A stretch of DNA of 6,715 nucleotides from Desulfosarcina sp. (GCA_030642405.1 DAOWNV010000158.1:1-6715); one strand, 5' to 3'. Shown: positions 1-5,747, counted from the first letter of the stretch. Numbers and translations are program-made. The notes: generated from the sequence alone by a model not told the origin.

Positions 1-887
1 ATACCAAGAATTCGCGAAGCCATTCGATCGGGATGAAAAGCCTCCAGTTCACTGAGCTTTTCACCCACACCAATAAACTTGATGGGTTTTCCGGTAATGG
101 AACGGATGGACAGGGCCGCACCGCCTCTGGCATCCCCGTCCATTTTCGTAAGTACGACACCACCGATGTTCAGCCTCTCATCAAAGGACTGTGCGATATT
201 CACCGCATCCTGACCGGTCATGGCATCGGCCACCAGCAAGATATCCGTTGGTTTCACCGAGGATTGGATACGCGACAATTCGTCCATCAGCTCTTCATCA
301 ACGTGAAGCCGTCCGGCAGTATCCAGCAAAAGGACGTCACATCCTGCCTTCTGAGCAGCCACGCGCGCCTCCTGACATATCACTACCGGGTCCATATCCG
401 GTTTTGCATCAAAAACCGGAACATCCAACTGTCCTCCCAGCTTTTTCAACTGATCGATGGCAGCGGGCCTATAAACGTCCGCCGGTACCAGATAGGGCTG
501 CTTGCCGATTTTTCTCAGCATCACAGACAACTTGCCGGCAGTGGTGGTTTTACCCGACCCTTGAAGACCGACCAGCATTACCGAGACCGGATTCTCACCG
601 GACAGATTCAACTCCTGGTGGGTCTCACCCATAAGCTGCGTCAACGATTCTTTGACAATCTTCACTACCTGCTGGCCAGGTGTCAGGCTCCCCATAACCT
701 CTTGTCCGAGGGCACGCTCTTTAATGTCAGCAACCAGCTTTTTCACTACCTGGTAGTGGACATCGGCTTCCAAAAGGGCCATACGCACCGCCCGCATGCC
801 ATCGGCAATATTCTTTTCAGAAAGCTTGCCCTCTCCTTTGAGCTGCTTAAAAACCGAATCCAGCTTGTCACTCAGTGTGTCAAACAT
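1..887 (-). CDS. ffh: Signal recognition particle GTPase Ffh (SRP54), 3' part missing at left edge
   Basis: Ffh binds 4.5S RNA and signal sequences of nascent chains and, with its receptor FtsY, brings ribosomes to the inner membrane by paired GTP hydrolysis. The first 295 codons are present. The four-helix N domain covers roughly residues 1-90 (start MFDTLSDKLDSVFKQLKG). The G domain follows, with the P-loop GLQGSGKTTT at 107-116, DVYRPAA at 137-143, DTAGR at 189-193, TKMD at 247-250 and GVGE at 273-276. The insertion-box and SRP54 G-domain signature TKMDGDARGGAALS distinguishes it from most other GTPases. FtsY is less likely because the N domain starts directly at the protein start, with no acidic A domain. 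The methionine-rich M domain, which binds RNA and signal peptides, would lie beyond base 1. The ATG at 887 is preceded by GGAAAG at a normal distance. It is transcribed divergently from rlmN and has its own promoter at 920-948. Confidence 0.97.
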   Translation of the reverse strand, partial: MFDTLSDKLDSVFKQLKGEGKLSEKNIADGMRAVRMALLEADVHYQVVKKLVADIKERALGQEVMGSLTPGQQVVKIVKESLTQLMGETHQELNLSGENPVSVMLVGLQGSGKTTTAGKLSVMLRKIGKQPYLVPADVYRPAAIDQLKKLGGQLDVPVFDAKPDMDPVVICQEARVAAQKAGCDVLLLDTAGRLHVDEELMDELSRIQSSVKPTDILLVADAMTGQDAVNIAQSFDERLNIGGVVLTKMDGDARGGAALSIRSITGKPIKFIGVGEKLSELEAFHPDRMASRILG

Positions 888-919
888 GACTTTCCACCAC
901 TATATGAACTAAAACCTTG

Positions 920-948
920 AAAATAGTTTTTTTTAAATGGTATGTCAA
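920..948 (-). promoter_or_regulatory. Probable sigma70-type promoter of ffh
   Basis: Read on the minus strand there is an exact -35 hexamer TTGACA (948-943), a 17-base A-rich spacer and TATTTT (925-920), which matches 4 of 6 bases of the -10 consensus. The predicted start near 913 would give a leader of about 25 bases before the ffh ATG at 887. It sits in the AT-rich divergent region between ffh and rlmN. The assignment comes from motif inspection only. Confidence 0.55.
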
Positions 949-1000
949 TAAATAAAAAGTGTAACAATATAAACAGGCAGAAATGACAAAGGCGAAATTA

Positions 1001-1048
1001 ATGACTTTCCGACCAACAACTTTTCGACCCGTGGATCCCATATCATGA
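1001..1048 (+). CDS. Possible 15-codon leader peptide coupled to rlmN
   Basis: A short ORF encodes MTFRPTTFRPVDPIS. Its ATG has AAAGG (988-992) eight bases upstream, a good ribosome binding site. Its TGA stop (1046-1048) overlaps the rlmN start as ATGA, the classic arrangement for translational coupling. An in-frame upstream ATG at 983 would make it 21 codons (adding MTKAKL), but with a weaker site. The peptide contains a tandem TFRP repeat, encoded by two similar copies of ACTTT(C/T)CGACC. rlmN itself shows no convincing Shine-Dalgarno sequence, so ribosomes finishing this ORF may restart on rlmN. I know of no described family for it, and an ORF this short can arise by chance. Confidence 0.33.
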   Translation: MTFRPTTFRPVDPIS

Positions 1049-2103
1049 CCGCAATAGCAAGAAAAAACGACATCAAAGACATATCCCAAAACCAATTGGC
1101 TCAATGGTTGAAGGAAAACAACCAGCCACTTTTTCGTGCCAATCAACTGTTGAGGTGGATATATCTTCATCAGGCCGATCGTTTTGACGACATGACCAAT
1201 ATTGGTAAGCCTTTGCGTGCAGCACTGAAAGATGCTTTCATCAATCCTCGCCTGGTGGTGGAAGAGGAAAAAAAGTCCAAGGACGGCTCTACCAAGCTGC
1301 TGTTTCGACTCCACGACGACCTGCATATTGAGACAGTACTGATCCCTGAAAAGGATCATTTCACTCTATGCGTTTCCAGCCAGGTCGGATGCAGCCAGGG
1401 ATGCGACTTCTGCATGACGGCCAAGGGAGGATTTATGAGAAACCTGTCTGCAGGGGAAATCATCTCCCAGGTTCGTGATGTTAAACGGAAAGTAGCCGCA
1501 AATAAGAGCATGCCTATGACCAACATTGTTTTTATGGGCATGGGAGAACCATTGGCCAATTACGGCAATGTTGTTCAGGCCATCAAGGTTATTACCAATG
1601 GAGACTGGGGTCTTAAGATTTCAAGTCGAAGAGTCACCGTTTCCACGGCAGGATTGATCCTGAATATGAAAAAACTGGGGAACGACACCAAGGTGAATCT
1701 TGCCGTTTCTCTCAATGCCGCTGATGATGGAACCCGATCCCGGCTTATGCCCATCAACCGGAAATACCCCATTGCCGATCTCATCGAGGCCTGCAAGCAA
1801 TACCCCCTGCCCCCCCGGCGAAAAATTACCTTCGAATACATCCTTATGAAAGGTGTTAATGACAGCATGGCCGACGCAAAAAAGCTGGTAGAAATACTGC
1901 GACCCGTGAAGGCAAAAATCAACCTGATCCCTTTTAACGAGTACCCGGGTAGCGAATTCAGACGCCCAAGCGTAAACCGGATTAACCGTTTTCAGGATTT
2001 TTTGGCCGACCACCATTACACCGTCATCATTCGTCATAGCAAAGGGCAGGATATTGGGGCCGCGTGTGGTCAACTAAGAGCCAAAAGTTTAATCAAATCA
2101 TAA
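1045..2103 (+). CDS. rlmN: Dual-specificity RNA methyltransferase RlmN (23S rRNA A2503 / tRNA A37 C2-methylation)
   Basis: RlmN is a radical SAM enzyme that methylates C2 of A2503 in the peptidyl-transferase region of 23S rRNA and of A37 in some tRNAs. This is a full-length protein of 352 residues. The N-terminal RNA-binding helical part covers about 1-85 (LFRANQLLRWIY at 29-40 is typical). The radical SAM [4Fe-4S] motif CSQGCDFC supplies C116, C120 and C123. The two extra catalytic cysteines are C109 (TLCVSSQVGC) and C341 (GAACGQL), the latter being the methyl-carrying residue in the family. E96 in IETV sits where the E. coli base E105 sits. GMGEPL (165-170) and VSLNA (221-225) are the usual SAM-binding stretches. 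All key residues are present, so it should be active. Cfr, the C8-methylating resistance relative, is less likely given the close housekeeping RlmN pattern. There is no clear Shine-Dalgarno before ATG 1045; the start overlaps a possible leader ORF. The 3' end overlaps the convergent PP-loop gene by 11 bases. Confidence 0.96.
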   Translation: MTAIARKNDIKDISQNQLAQWLKENNQPLFRANQLLRWIYLHQADRFDDMTNIGKPLRAALKDAFINPRLVVEEEKKSKDGSTKLLFRLHDDLHIETVLIPEKDHFTLCVSSQVGCSQGCDFCMTAKGGFMRNLSAGEIISQVRDVKRKVAANKSMPMTNIVFMGMGEPLANYGNVVQAIKVITNGDWGLKISSRRVTVSTAGLILNMKKLGNDTKVNLAVSLNAADDGTRSRLMPINRKYPIADLIEACKQYPLPPRRKITFEYILMKGVNDSMADAKKLVEILRPVKAKINLIPFNEYPGSEFRRPSVNRINRFQDFLADHHYTVIIRHSKGQDIGAACGQLRAKSLIKS

Positions 2104-3091
2104 ATTTCTTGCACTCCCCCGGCGGTATTCCCAGCACCGTCACCTGCCTATATTCCTTGCGCTCCTTCACGTTTACCGTGACCGGAAGATCGTTGGAAGC
2201 CTTGCTGTAGCCGGCGCAAATACCAGCAGCCAACATTAACATTGGTTCCGGTCCGCCGGAAGGCATCACGAGAAGCGGACCTGGAAAATTATCCACGTTC
2301 AGAACAAGGTCCGTATCCGGATCAATACAAGTATTAATCTTTTCGTTATCCTCGCAGGTTCGCCCCACAACAATTTTTGTCGTTGGGGCCAAACGCAAGT
2401 GGCGGCCGTATTTCAGCAGTTCCAAATCTTTTTCCGGGTAAGTTTCCTGATGGCCGAAAAGATCTTTGAGTCTTCGGCTGAATATTTTATCCGTCAACAA
2501 ACATCCACCAGCTGGCGCCGGGAAATCGGTCACGCCGAATTTTTCCGCCAGCTGCAACTGCTGTTTCCGGCCTCGCCCGGAAATATCAAACAATTGATGG
2601 CGGTCTACCAATCCCTTTTTTTCAACAGGGGTCTCCGGTAGATTTTTTGCGCAAAGAGGCCTGACGATGTATCCGTCATACCCTGAATGCTTTTCTACAT
2701 AACGCAGGGACGTTTTGTTCTGACTCATGGGCCGCTGACCCAACACTTCACCGGAAAAAAGAAAATCAAACCCATTTTTGGTCATCATCTCCCCGGCAAG
2801 GCGGAACATCAACGCATGGCAGTCCATACACGGATTCATGTTTTTGCCATATTGCACCGAAGGCGATCGCATCATCTTCATATAGACAGGTGTGATCCTT
2901 TGCACCGTCAACGGAATCCCCGTTTGTTCAGAAGCTTTTTTCGCTTTATCCGAAGAAAAGAAGGGGGTTTCGAAGGTTACCCAATGCGCGTCGATTCCCT
3001 GTTCCCGAAGCACCAACGCACTTAAAATACTGTCCAGTCCCCCGGAGCACAAGCCGAGGGCACGAACGCTGCCGGATTCAACCATGATCAT
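2093..3091 (-). CDS. PP-loop ATPase, ThiI/MnmA-like RNA thiolation-type protein with C-terminal NFACT-R-like domain
   Basis: This is an adenylating (PP-loop) enzyme of the kind that activates a tRNA base for sulfur transfer; the exact target is not known to me. Counting from the start chosen here (332 residues), the PP-loop SGGLDS is at 16-21 and a CxxC lies in NPCMDCH (C88, C91). GEVLGQRPMSQ (114-124) has the position of the substrate/ATP loop in MnmA/ThiI-like proteins. A further cysteine is in PAPAGGC (C197). The region after about 220, with KIVVGRTCEDNEKI followed by VDNFPGPLLVM, resembles the NFACT-R domain, an RNA-binding domain reported fused to such enzymes. There is no THUMP domain, so it is not canonical ThiI, and it is unlike standard MnmA. 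An ATG at 3118 would add nine residues but has no ribosome binding site, whereas ATG 3091 has AGAGGT six bases upstream. Databases often label such proteins tRNA 2-thiouridine or 4-thiouridine enzymes; that function is inference. It ends inside the rlmN 3' end. Confidence 0.85.
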   Translation of the reverse strand: MIMVESGSVRALGLCSGGLDSILSALVLREQGIDAHWVTFETPFFSSDKAKKASEQTGIPLTVQRITPVYMKMMRSPSVQYGKNMNPCMDCHALMFRLAGEMMTKNGFDFLFSGEVLGQRPMSQNKTSLRYVEKHSGYDGYIVRPLCAKNLPETPVEKKGLVDRHQLFDISGRGRKQQLQLAEKFGVTDFPAPAGGCLLTDKIFSRRLKDLFGHQETYPEKDLELLKYGRHLRLAPTTKIVVGRTCEDNEKINTCIDPDTDLVLNVDNFPGPLLVMPSGGPEPMLMLAAGICAGYSKASNDLPVTVNVKERKEYRQVTVLGIPPGECKKFMI

Positions 3092-3097
3092 AATCTT

Positions 3098-3103
3098 ACC
3101 TCT
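3098..3103 (-). promoter_or_regulatory. Ribosome binding site deciding the PP-loop gene start
   Basis: AGAGGT on the minus strand lies six bases before ATG 3091. The longer reading from ATG 3118 has only pyrimidine-rich sequence upstream, so the shorter protein is preferred. A third ATG at 3085 is also within reach of this site. Confidence 0.6.
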
Positions 3104-3123
3104 TTGTTCGATTTGCATTTGGT

Positions 3124-3153
3124 ATGAAAAGAAGGTATCTAAGATAAGATAAT
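3124..3153 (+). promoter_or_regulatory. Candidate promoter for the NimA-like gene
   Basis: ATGAAA (3124-3129, 4 of 6 against TTGACA), an 18-base spacer and GATAAT (3148-3153, 5 of 6 against TATAAT) lie in the AT-rich gap between the two divergent genes. Transcription would begin near 3160, leaving about 45 bases before ATG 3206. The -35 box is weak. Confidence 0.35.
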
Positions 3154-3193
3154 CAATAAAAGCAAAAAAACCATAATGAGAATCGACCCGAAG

Positions 3194-3199
3194 AAAGGG
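3194..3199 (+). promoter_or_regulatory. Ribosome binding site deciding the NimA-like gene start
   Basis: AAAGGG lies six bases before ATG 3206 and inside the longer reading frame from ATG 3176. The upstream ATG is preceded only by an A-rich stretch, so the internal ATG is the better start. Confidence 0.6.
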
Positions 3200-3205
3200 C
3201 CGTTC

Positions 3206-3673
3206 ATGACCAAATCACTACGACGAGAAGACCGACATTTAGACAGCGAGGCTTCCATGGCTTTGCTGAAGAGAGGTGAGTACGGCATCCTTTCCACATC
3301 AGGTAAAAACAACCTACCCTACGGAATACCGGTGAACTATGTGGTTATGAAAGGAAAACTTTTTTTTCACTGTGCTACCGAAGGTCATAAATTGGAAAAC
3401 ATTACCGCTAACAAAGGCGTTTCCTTTTGTGTCGTAGGCGAAACCGAGCGCATTCCAGAAAAATTCTCAACACGATATGAAAGTGTTGTGGTATCCGGAA
3501 ATGCTGACATAATAGAAGATCAGGAGTTAAAATTCAAGGCCCTCCGCGCTCTTATCGCCAAATATGCCCCCAACCACATCTCTGCGGGAGATGCCTATAT
3601 CGATAAACTGATGTCCAAAACAGCCGTCGTACAAATCTCGATCGACACATTGATCGGAAAAGCCCGAAAATGA
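3206..3673 (+). CDS. Pyridoxamine 5'-phosphate oxidase family protein, NimA-like (split-barrel flavoprotein)
   Basis: A small split beta-barrel protein of the FMN-binding PNPOx-like group, closest in pattern to NimA-type (nitroimidazole reductase/resistance) proteins; its natural substrate is unknown. There are 155 residues from the start chosen. Family-typical stretches, in order, are GEYGILST (24-31), LPYGIPVNYVV (37-47), LFFHCATEGHK (52-62), SFCVVG (73-78), a YESVVVSGNADII strand (91-103) and LIAKYAPN (116-123). H61 in GHK corresponds to the conserved histidine of the NimA group. ATG 3206 is chosen because AAAGGG lies six bases upstream; an in-frame ATG at 3176 would add ten residues but has no such site. 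The gene is monocistronic, diverging from the PP-loop gene and converging on the DUF309 gene. Proteins of this family are often annotated as flavin-nucleotide-binding proteins, and resistance should not be assumed from the fold alone. Confidence 0.88.
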   Translation: MTKSLRREDRHLDSEASMALLKRGEYGILSTSGKNNLPYGIPVNYVVMKGKLFFHCATEGHKLENITANKGVSFCVVGETERIPEKFSTRYESVVVSGNADIIEDQELKFKALRALIAKYAPNHISAGDAYIDKLMSKTAVVQISIDTLIGKARK

Positions 3674-3767
3674 ACACCAAAAAGATGTTATCTTTATGAA
3701 ACAACAATTTGAACGATTGATTATGCCGCTTATGCGGTTAAAAGCGGAAAAGCCGTTTATAATGATC

Positions 3768-4328
3768 TCAAACCCCTGTTTCGGAAAGCTTTGGAGGCAC
3801 CGGATCCAAAACCTTAAGCTTCGGCAACAGCAACTGTGGATCGGCATAGAGCGACAGCTGGTCCTTTTGCACCATTAATTCGGAAAGCGCTTTGTCCGCA
3901 ATTCGTCTGGCACCTGTAAGGTTTCCCTGTTCGATGTGAACATAAGTCCCTGCCGCCCGGATGACAGCCTGATAAAGCTTTTTCATATTACCATCGGATT
4001 CCATCCAAAATGGCTCTAAATACTCGTGTGTTTCAAAAAAGAGTTCATGGTCCCAAATGACCATGGCAATATTCAACGGGTGTTCAAGACACCGGTCGAA
4101 AATCTTGGTAAGAACCATCTCGTATGCGGCCAAACGCTTTTCGATGTATGTAGAAATATGTTCCGGTTGAGGGTCATCTAAAAAAAAATCGGCGATGCGA
4201 CGCACCGGTTCCATCTCCCGTTTATCCACGGTATTATTAAATCCTTTGGACAACGCGTTTCGGACGTCGCGGCACAATCGGTTGTTAAACGGGTCAAATC
4301 GGCTCAATTCATTCATTTTCGGTACCAT
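3768..4328 (-). CDS. DUF309 domain protein of unknown function
   Basis: I recognise the DUF309 pattern but know no biochemical function for it. From the start chosen (186 residues) the diagnostic part is HELFFETHEYLEPFW (94-108), followed by a helix with a conserved glutamine (Q120) and YVHIEQGNLTGARR (129-142). This is the paired-helix, His/Glu-bearing core of the family. The N-terminal 90 residues are charged and helical (RFDPFNNRLCRDVRNALS near the start), and the C-terminal 25 are proline- and leucine-rich. No signal peptide or membrane segment is visible. The frame is open up to ATG 4385 (205 residues), but that ATG has no ribosome binding site. ATG 4328 has AGGA seven bases upstream (ATG 4331 has it at four), and a possible promoter lies within the longer reading. 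The start is therefore uncertain by up to 19 codons. It is convergent with the NimA-like gene and divergent from rho. Confidence 0.82.
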   Translation of the reverse strand: MVPKMNELSRFDPFNNRLCRDVRNALSKGFNNTVDKREMEPVRRIADFFLDDPQPEHISTYIEKRLAAYEMVLTKIFDRCLEHPLNIAMVIWDHELFFETHEYLEPFWMESDGNMKKLYQAVIRAAGTYVHIEQGNLTGARRIADKALSELMVQKDQLSLYADPQLLLPKLKVLDPVPPKLSETGV

Positions 4329-4371
4329 CATACATTCCTGATAAAGGTTGTCAGATGAGAAAGACTGTTCT

Positions 4372-4402
4372 ATAATACTAATCATGTGGCTATAGTTTTC
4401 AA
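4372..4402 (-). promoter_or_regulatory. Weak candidate promoter for the DUF309 gene
   Basis: On the minus strand, TTGAAA (4402-4397) and TATTAT (4377-4372) match 5 of 6 bases each of the -35 and -10 consensus, but the spacer is 19 bases, longer than ideal. If used, transcription would start near 4365, downstream of ATG 4385, which would favour the start at 4331 or 4328. Confidence 0.25.
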
Positions 4403-4493
4403 CACCAATCCGTCACCAGCGTATGTAATAAAAGACACCCCGCCGGTCCGACGCTTGAATTTTTATATTTTAGGCACTCATCAAAAAAATAAT

Positions 4494-4498
4494 AGGAG
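4494..4498 (+). promoter_or_regulatory. Distant ribosome binding site of rho
   Basis: AGGAG is the only Shine-Dalgarno-like sequence near the rho start, and it lies 13 bases before ATG 4512, longer than usual. No other start codon lies between the in-frame stop at 4500 and 4512, so the start is forced and initiation may be weak. No convincing promoter hexamer pair was found in 4386-4511. Confidence 0.4.
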
Positions 4499-4511
4499 TT
4501 AAAGTCTACCC

Positions 4512-5615
4512 ATGAAACGGGTAACCGGGCATCTAGAAATATTGGATAAAGGTTTTGGATTTCTGCGTAGTATGGACAACAATTACCATGCACAACCTGA
4601 GGACACGTTTGTCCCGGCTTTCATGATCACAAAATTAGGGTTGCGGGAAGGCTCTTATATAGAAGGTCAAGGAGGCCCCGGTAATCCTGGGAACCAGAAC
4701 CTGAAGCTGATGAAAGTGAATCAGGTTAACGGCCTGTCGCTGGAACAATACGCGCAGACCGAGACCATGCATACAATGACCAGTATCAACCCTGAAACGC
4801 GCCTGCGAATGACCCAGGGGCCCAAAGACCTGACAGGTCAGAGCCTCGATTTTGTTGTCCCCATGGGTCGCGGTCAGCGAGGTTTGATCATCTCGCCACC
4901 CAAATCCGGCAAGACCACATTGTTGCGGCATATGGCCAATTCGGTAACAATCAACGACCCTGAAATGGATGTATTCATACTGCTGGTCAACGAACGGCCG
5001 GAAGAGGTTACGGACTTCAAAAGAGGGCTGAAAAAAGCCCACGTCCTCTACTCCTCTTCAGACCAAAGCACCAGCCAACACATGCGCATGACCCGCCTTG
5101 CCATCCACACCGCCATGCGATGTGCGGAAACCGGTCGAGATACGGTAGTTTTTATCGATTCGTTAACCCGCATGGCCCGTGCTTTTAACGCTGAAACAAA
5201 AAGCTACGGTCGGACCCTTTCCGGTGGGCTCGGTGCCAATGCAATGGAGATTCCACGCAAAATTTTTGGTGCGGCCCGCAATATAGAACATGGCGGCTCA
5301 CTGACCATCATCGCGACAGTTCTGGTGGAAACCGGCAGCCGGATGGATGACATCATCTATCAGGAGTTCAAAGGGACGGGAAATATGGACCTGGTACTCA
5401 GCCGGGATTGTGCCGAACATAGGGTTTACCCGGCCATTGATATCCATCAAAGCGGCACACGGAAGGAGGAACTTCTCCTGGATAAAGAGGAGCTCAAGAG
5501 TACCGTAGATATTCGGCGGGCACTGTCGAATATGAAACCAACAGAGGCAATGACAGACCTTTTAGAATACCTGGACCAAAAAAGCCCAGGGATTGAACCC
5601 GCGGGACGAAGGTGA
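4512..5615 (+). CDS. rho: Transcription termination factor Rho family protein, lacking the Rho_N domain and with a replaced C-terminus
   Basis: Rho is a hexameric RNA-dependent ATPase that moves along untranslated RNA and stops RNA polymerase. This protein has 367 residues against 419 in E. coli. The cold-shock-like RNA-binding domain begins at once (GHLEILDKGFGFLRS, 6-20), so the N-terminal Rho_N helical domain is absent. An in-frame TAA at 4500-4502 excludes an upstream extension. The ATPase core is complete: Walker A PPKSGKT (129-135), NERPEE with catalytic E161, Walker B FIDSLTR (D216, R220), Q-loop around RTLSGGLGANA (234-244), EFKGTGNM (285-292), RVYPAID and the arginine finger in SGTRKEE (R317). 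Against E. coli I see D210N (N160), V284T (T235) and K326R (R277). Homology fades after about LLEYL (350-354). The last 13 codons are antisense to a nitroreductase remnant. The nearest Shine-Dalgarno, AGGAG at 4494-4498, is 13 bases from the ATG, rather far. It could be the only Rho or a second, specialised copy; this window cannot tell. Confidence 0.92.
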   Translation: MKRVTGHLEILDKGFGFLRSMDNNYHAQPEDTFVPAFMITKLGLREGSYIEGQGGPGNPGNQNLKLMKVNQVNGLSLEQYAQTETMHTMTSINPETRLRMTQGPKDLTGQSLDFVVPMGRGQRGLIISPPKSGKTTLLRHMANSVTINDPEMDVFILLVNERPEEVTDFKRGLKKAHVLYSSSDQSTSQHMRMTRLAIHTAMRCAETGRDTVVFIDSLTRMARAFNAETKSYGRTLSGGLGANAMEIPRKIFGAARNIEHGGSLTIIATVLVETGSRMDDIIYQEFKGTGNMDLVLSRDCAEHRVYPAIDIHQSGTRKEELLLDKEELKSTVDIRRALSNMKPTEAMTDLLEYLDQKSPGIEPAGRR

Positions 5616-5717
5616 CCGTAAAGCGGCTTCCACCAGCAGTTATATCTTTTCCTGCTTGACAGGTCGATCTTGATATTTACGAATACTTCTACGTTTCCGT
5701 ACGAGATCGATGAACAT
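5574..5717 (-). pseudogene. Nitroreductase family remnant (N-terminal ~48 codons, internal stop)
   Basis: From ATG 5717 the minus strand reads MFIDLVRKRRSIRKYQ and then DRPVKQEKI, followed by TAA at 5642-5640. The same frame then continues as LLVEAALRSPSSRGFNPWAF before losing resemblance and hitting another TAA at 5564-5562. Both pieces lie in the right order and spacing for an NADPH/FMN nitroreductase: the RRSIR motif binds the FMN phosphate, and PSSRGxNPW forms the next FMN-contacting segment. Intact members have about 170-200 residues, so roughly three quarters of the gene, including the C-terminal flavin-binding part, is gone. The internal TAA sits where a glutamate codon is usual (KIELLVEAA-like), so a single GAA-to-TAA change would explain it. 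The 3' 42 bases overlap the rho coding end on the opposite strand. It lies 30 bases after ychJ on the same strand and may once have been its operon partner. Confidence 0.8.
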
Positions 5718-5721
5718 CGAT
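5706..5721. repeat. Interrupted palindrome spanning the nitroreductase remnant's start
   Basis: ATCGATG and CATCGAT form 7-base inverted arms separated by two bases, centred in the rho-ychJ gap and covering the ATG of the nitroreductase remnant. It could be a regulator-binding site, or in RNA a 6-bp stem with a four-base loop masking the start codon. Since four of its codons belong to the old reading frame, chance is also possible. It is not followed by a T-run and is not a terminator. Confidence 0.25.
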
Positions 5722-5747
5722 TCATCCAAAGGCCATTGGGAGACCAG

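Noticed and set aside
33..920. A 295-codon open frame on the plus strand opposite ffh
   Set aside because: The minus strand encodes a clear Ffh with all G motifs. The plus-strand protein has no recognisable domain and is the antisense shadow of a conserved gene.
917..973. TTGAAA and TATAAA boxes before rlmN as its promoter
   Set aside because: Neither box has a partner hexamer of reasonable quality at 16-18 bases, so no plus-strand promoter is called.
1621..2073. Antisense open frames inside rlmN
   Set aside because: They lack ribosome binding sites and family motifs; rlmN on the plus strand explains the sequence.
3679..3693. AAAGAT-GTT-ATCTTT hairpin just after the NimA-like gene
   Set aside because: The stem is short and AT-rich with no GC core or U tract, so it is unlikely to terminate transcription.
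3726..3747. CCGCTT...AAGCGG inverted repeat in the gap between the NimA-like and DUF309 genes, considered as a terminator
   Set aside because: The stem is only six base pairs with a ten-base loop and is not followed by a T-run on either strand.
3696..3878. A 60-codon plus-strand frame overlapping the 3' end of the DUF309 gene
   Set aside because: No ribosome binding site and no conserved pattern; two thirds of it is antisense to the DUF309 coding sequence.
5634..5656. AGCAG...CTGCT inverted repeat after rho, considered as the rho terminator
   Set aside because: Five base pairs, a 12-base loop and no T-run; the bases are also explained by the nitroreductase reading frame.
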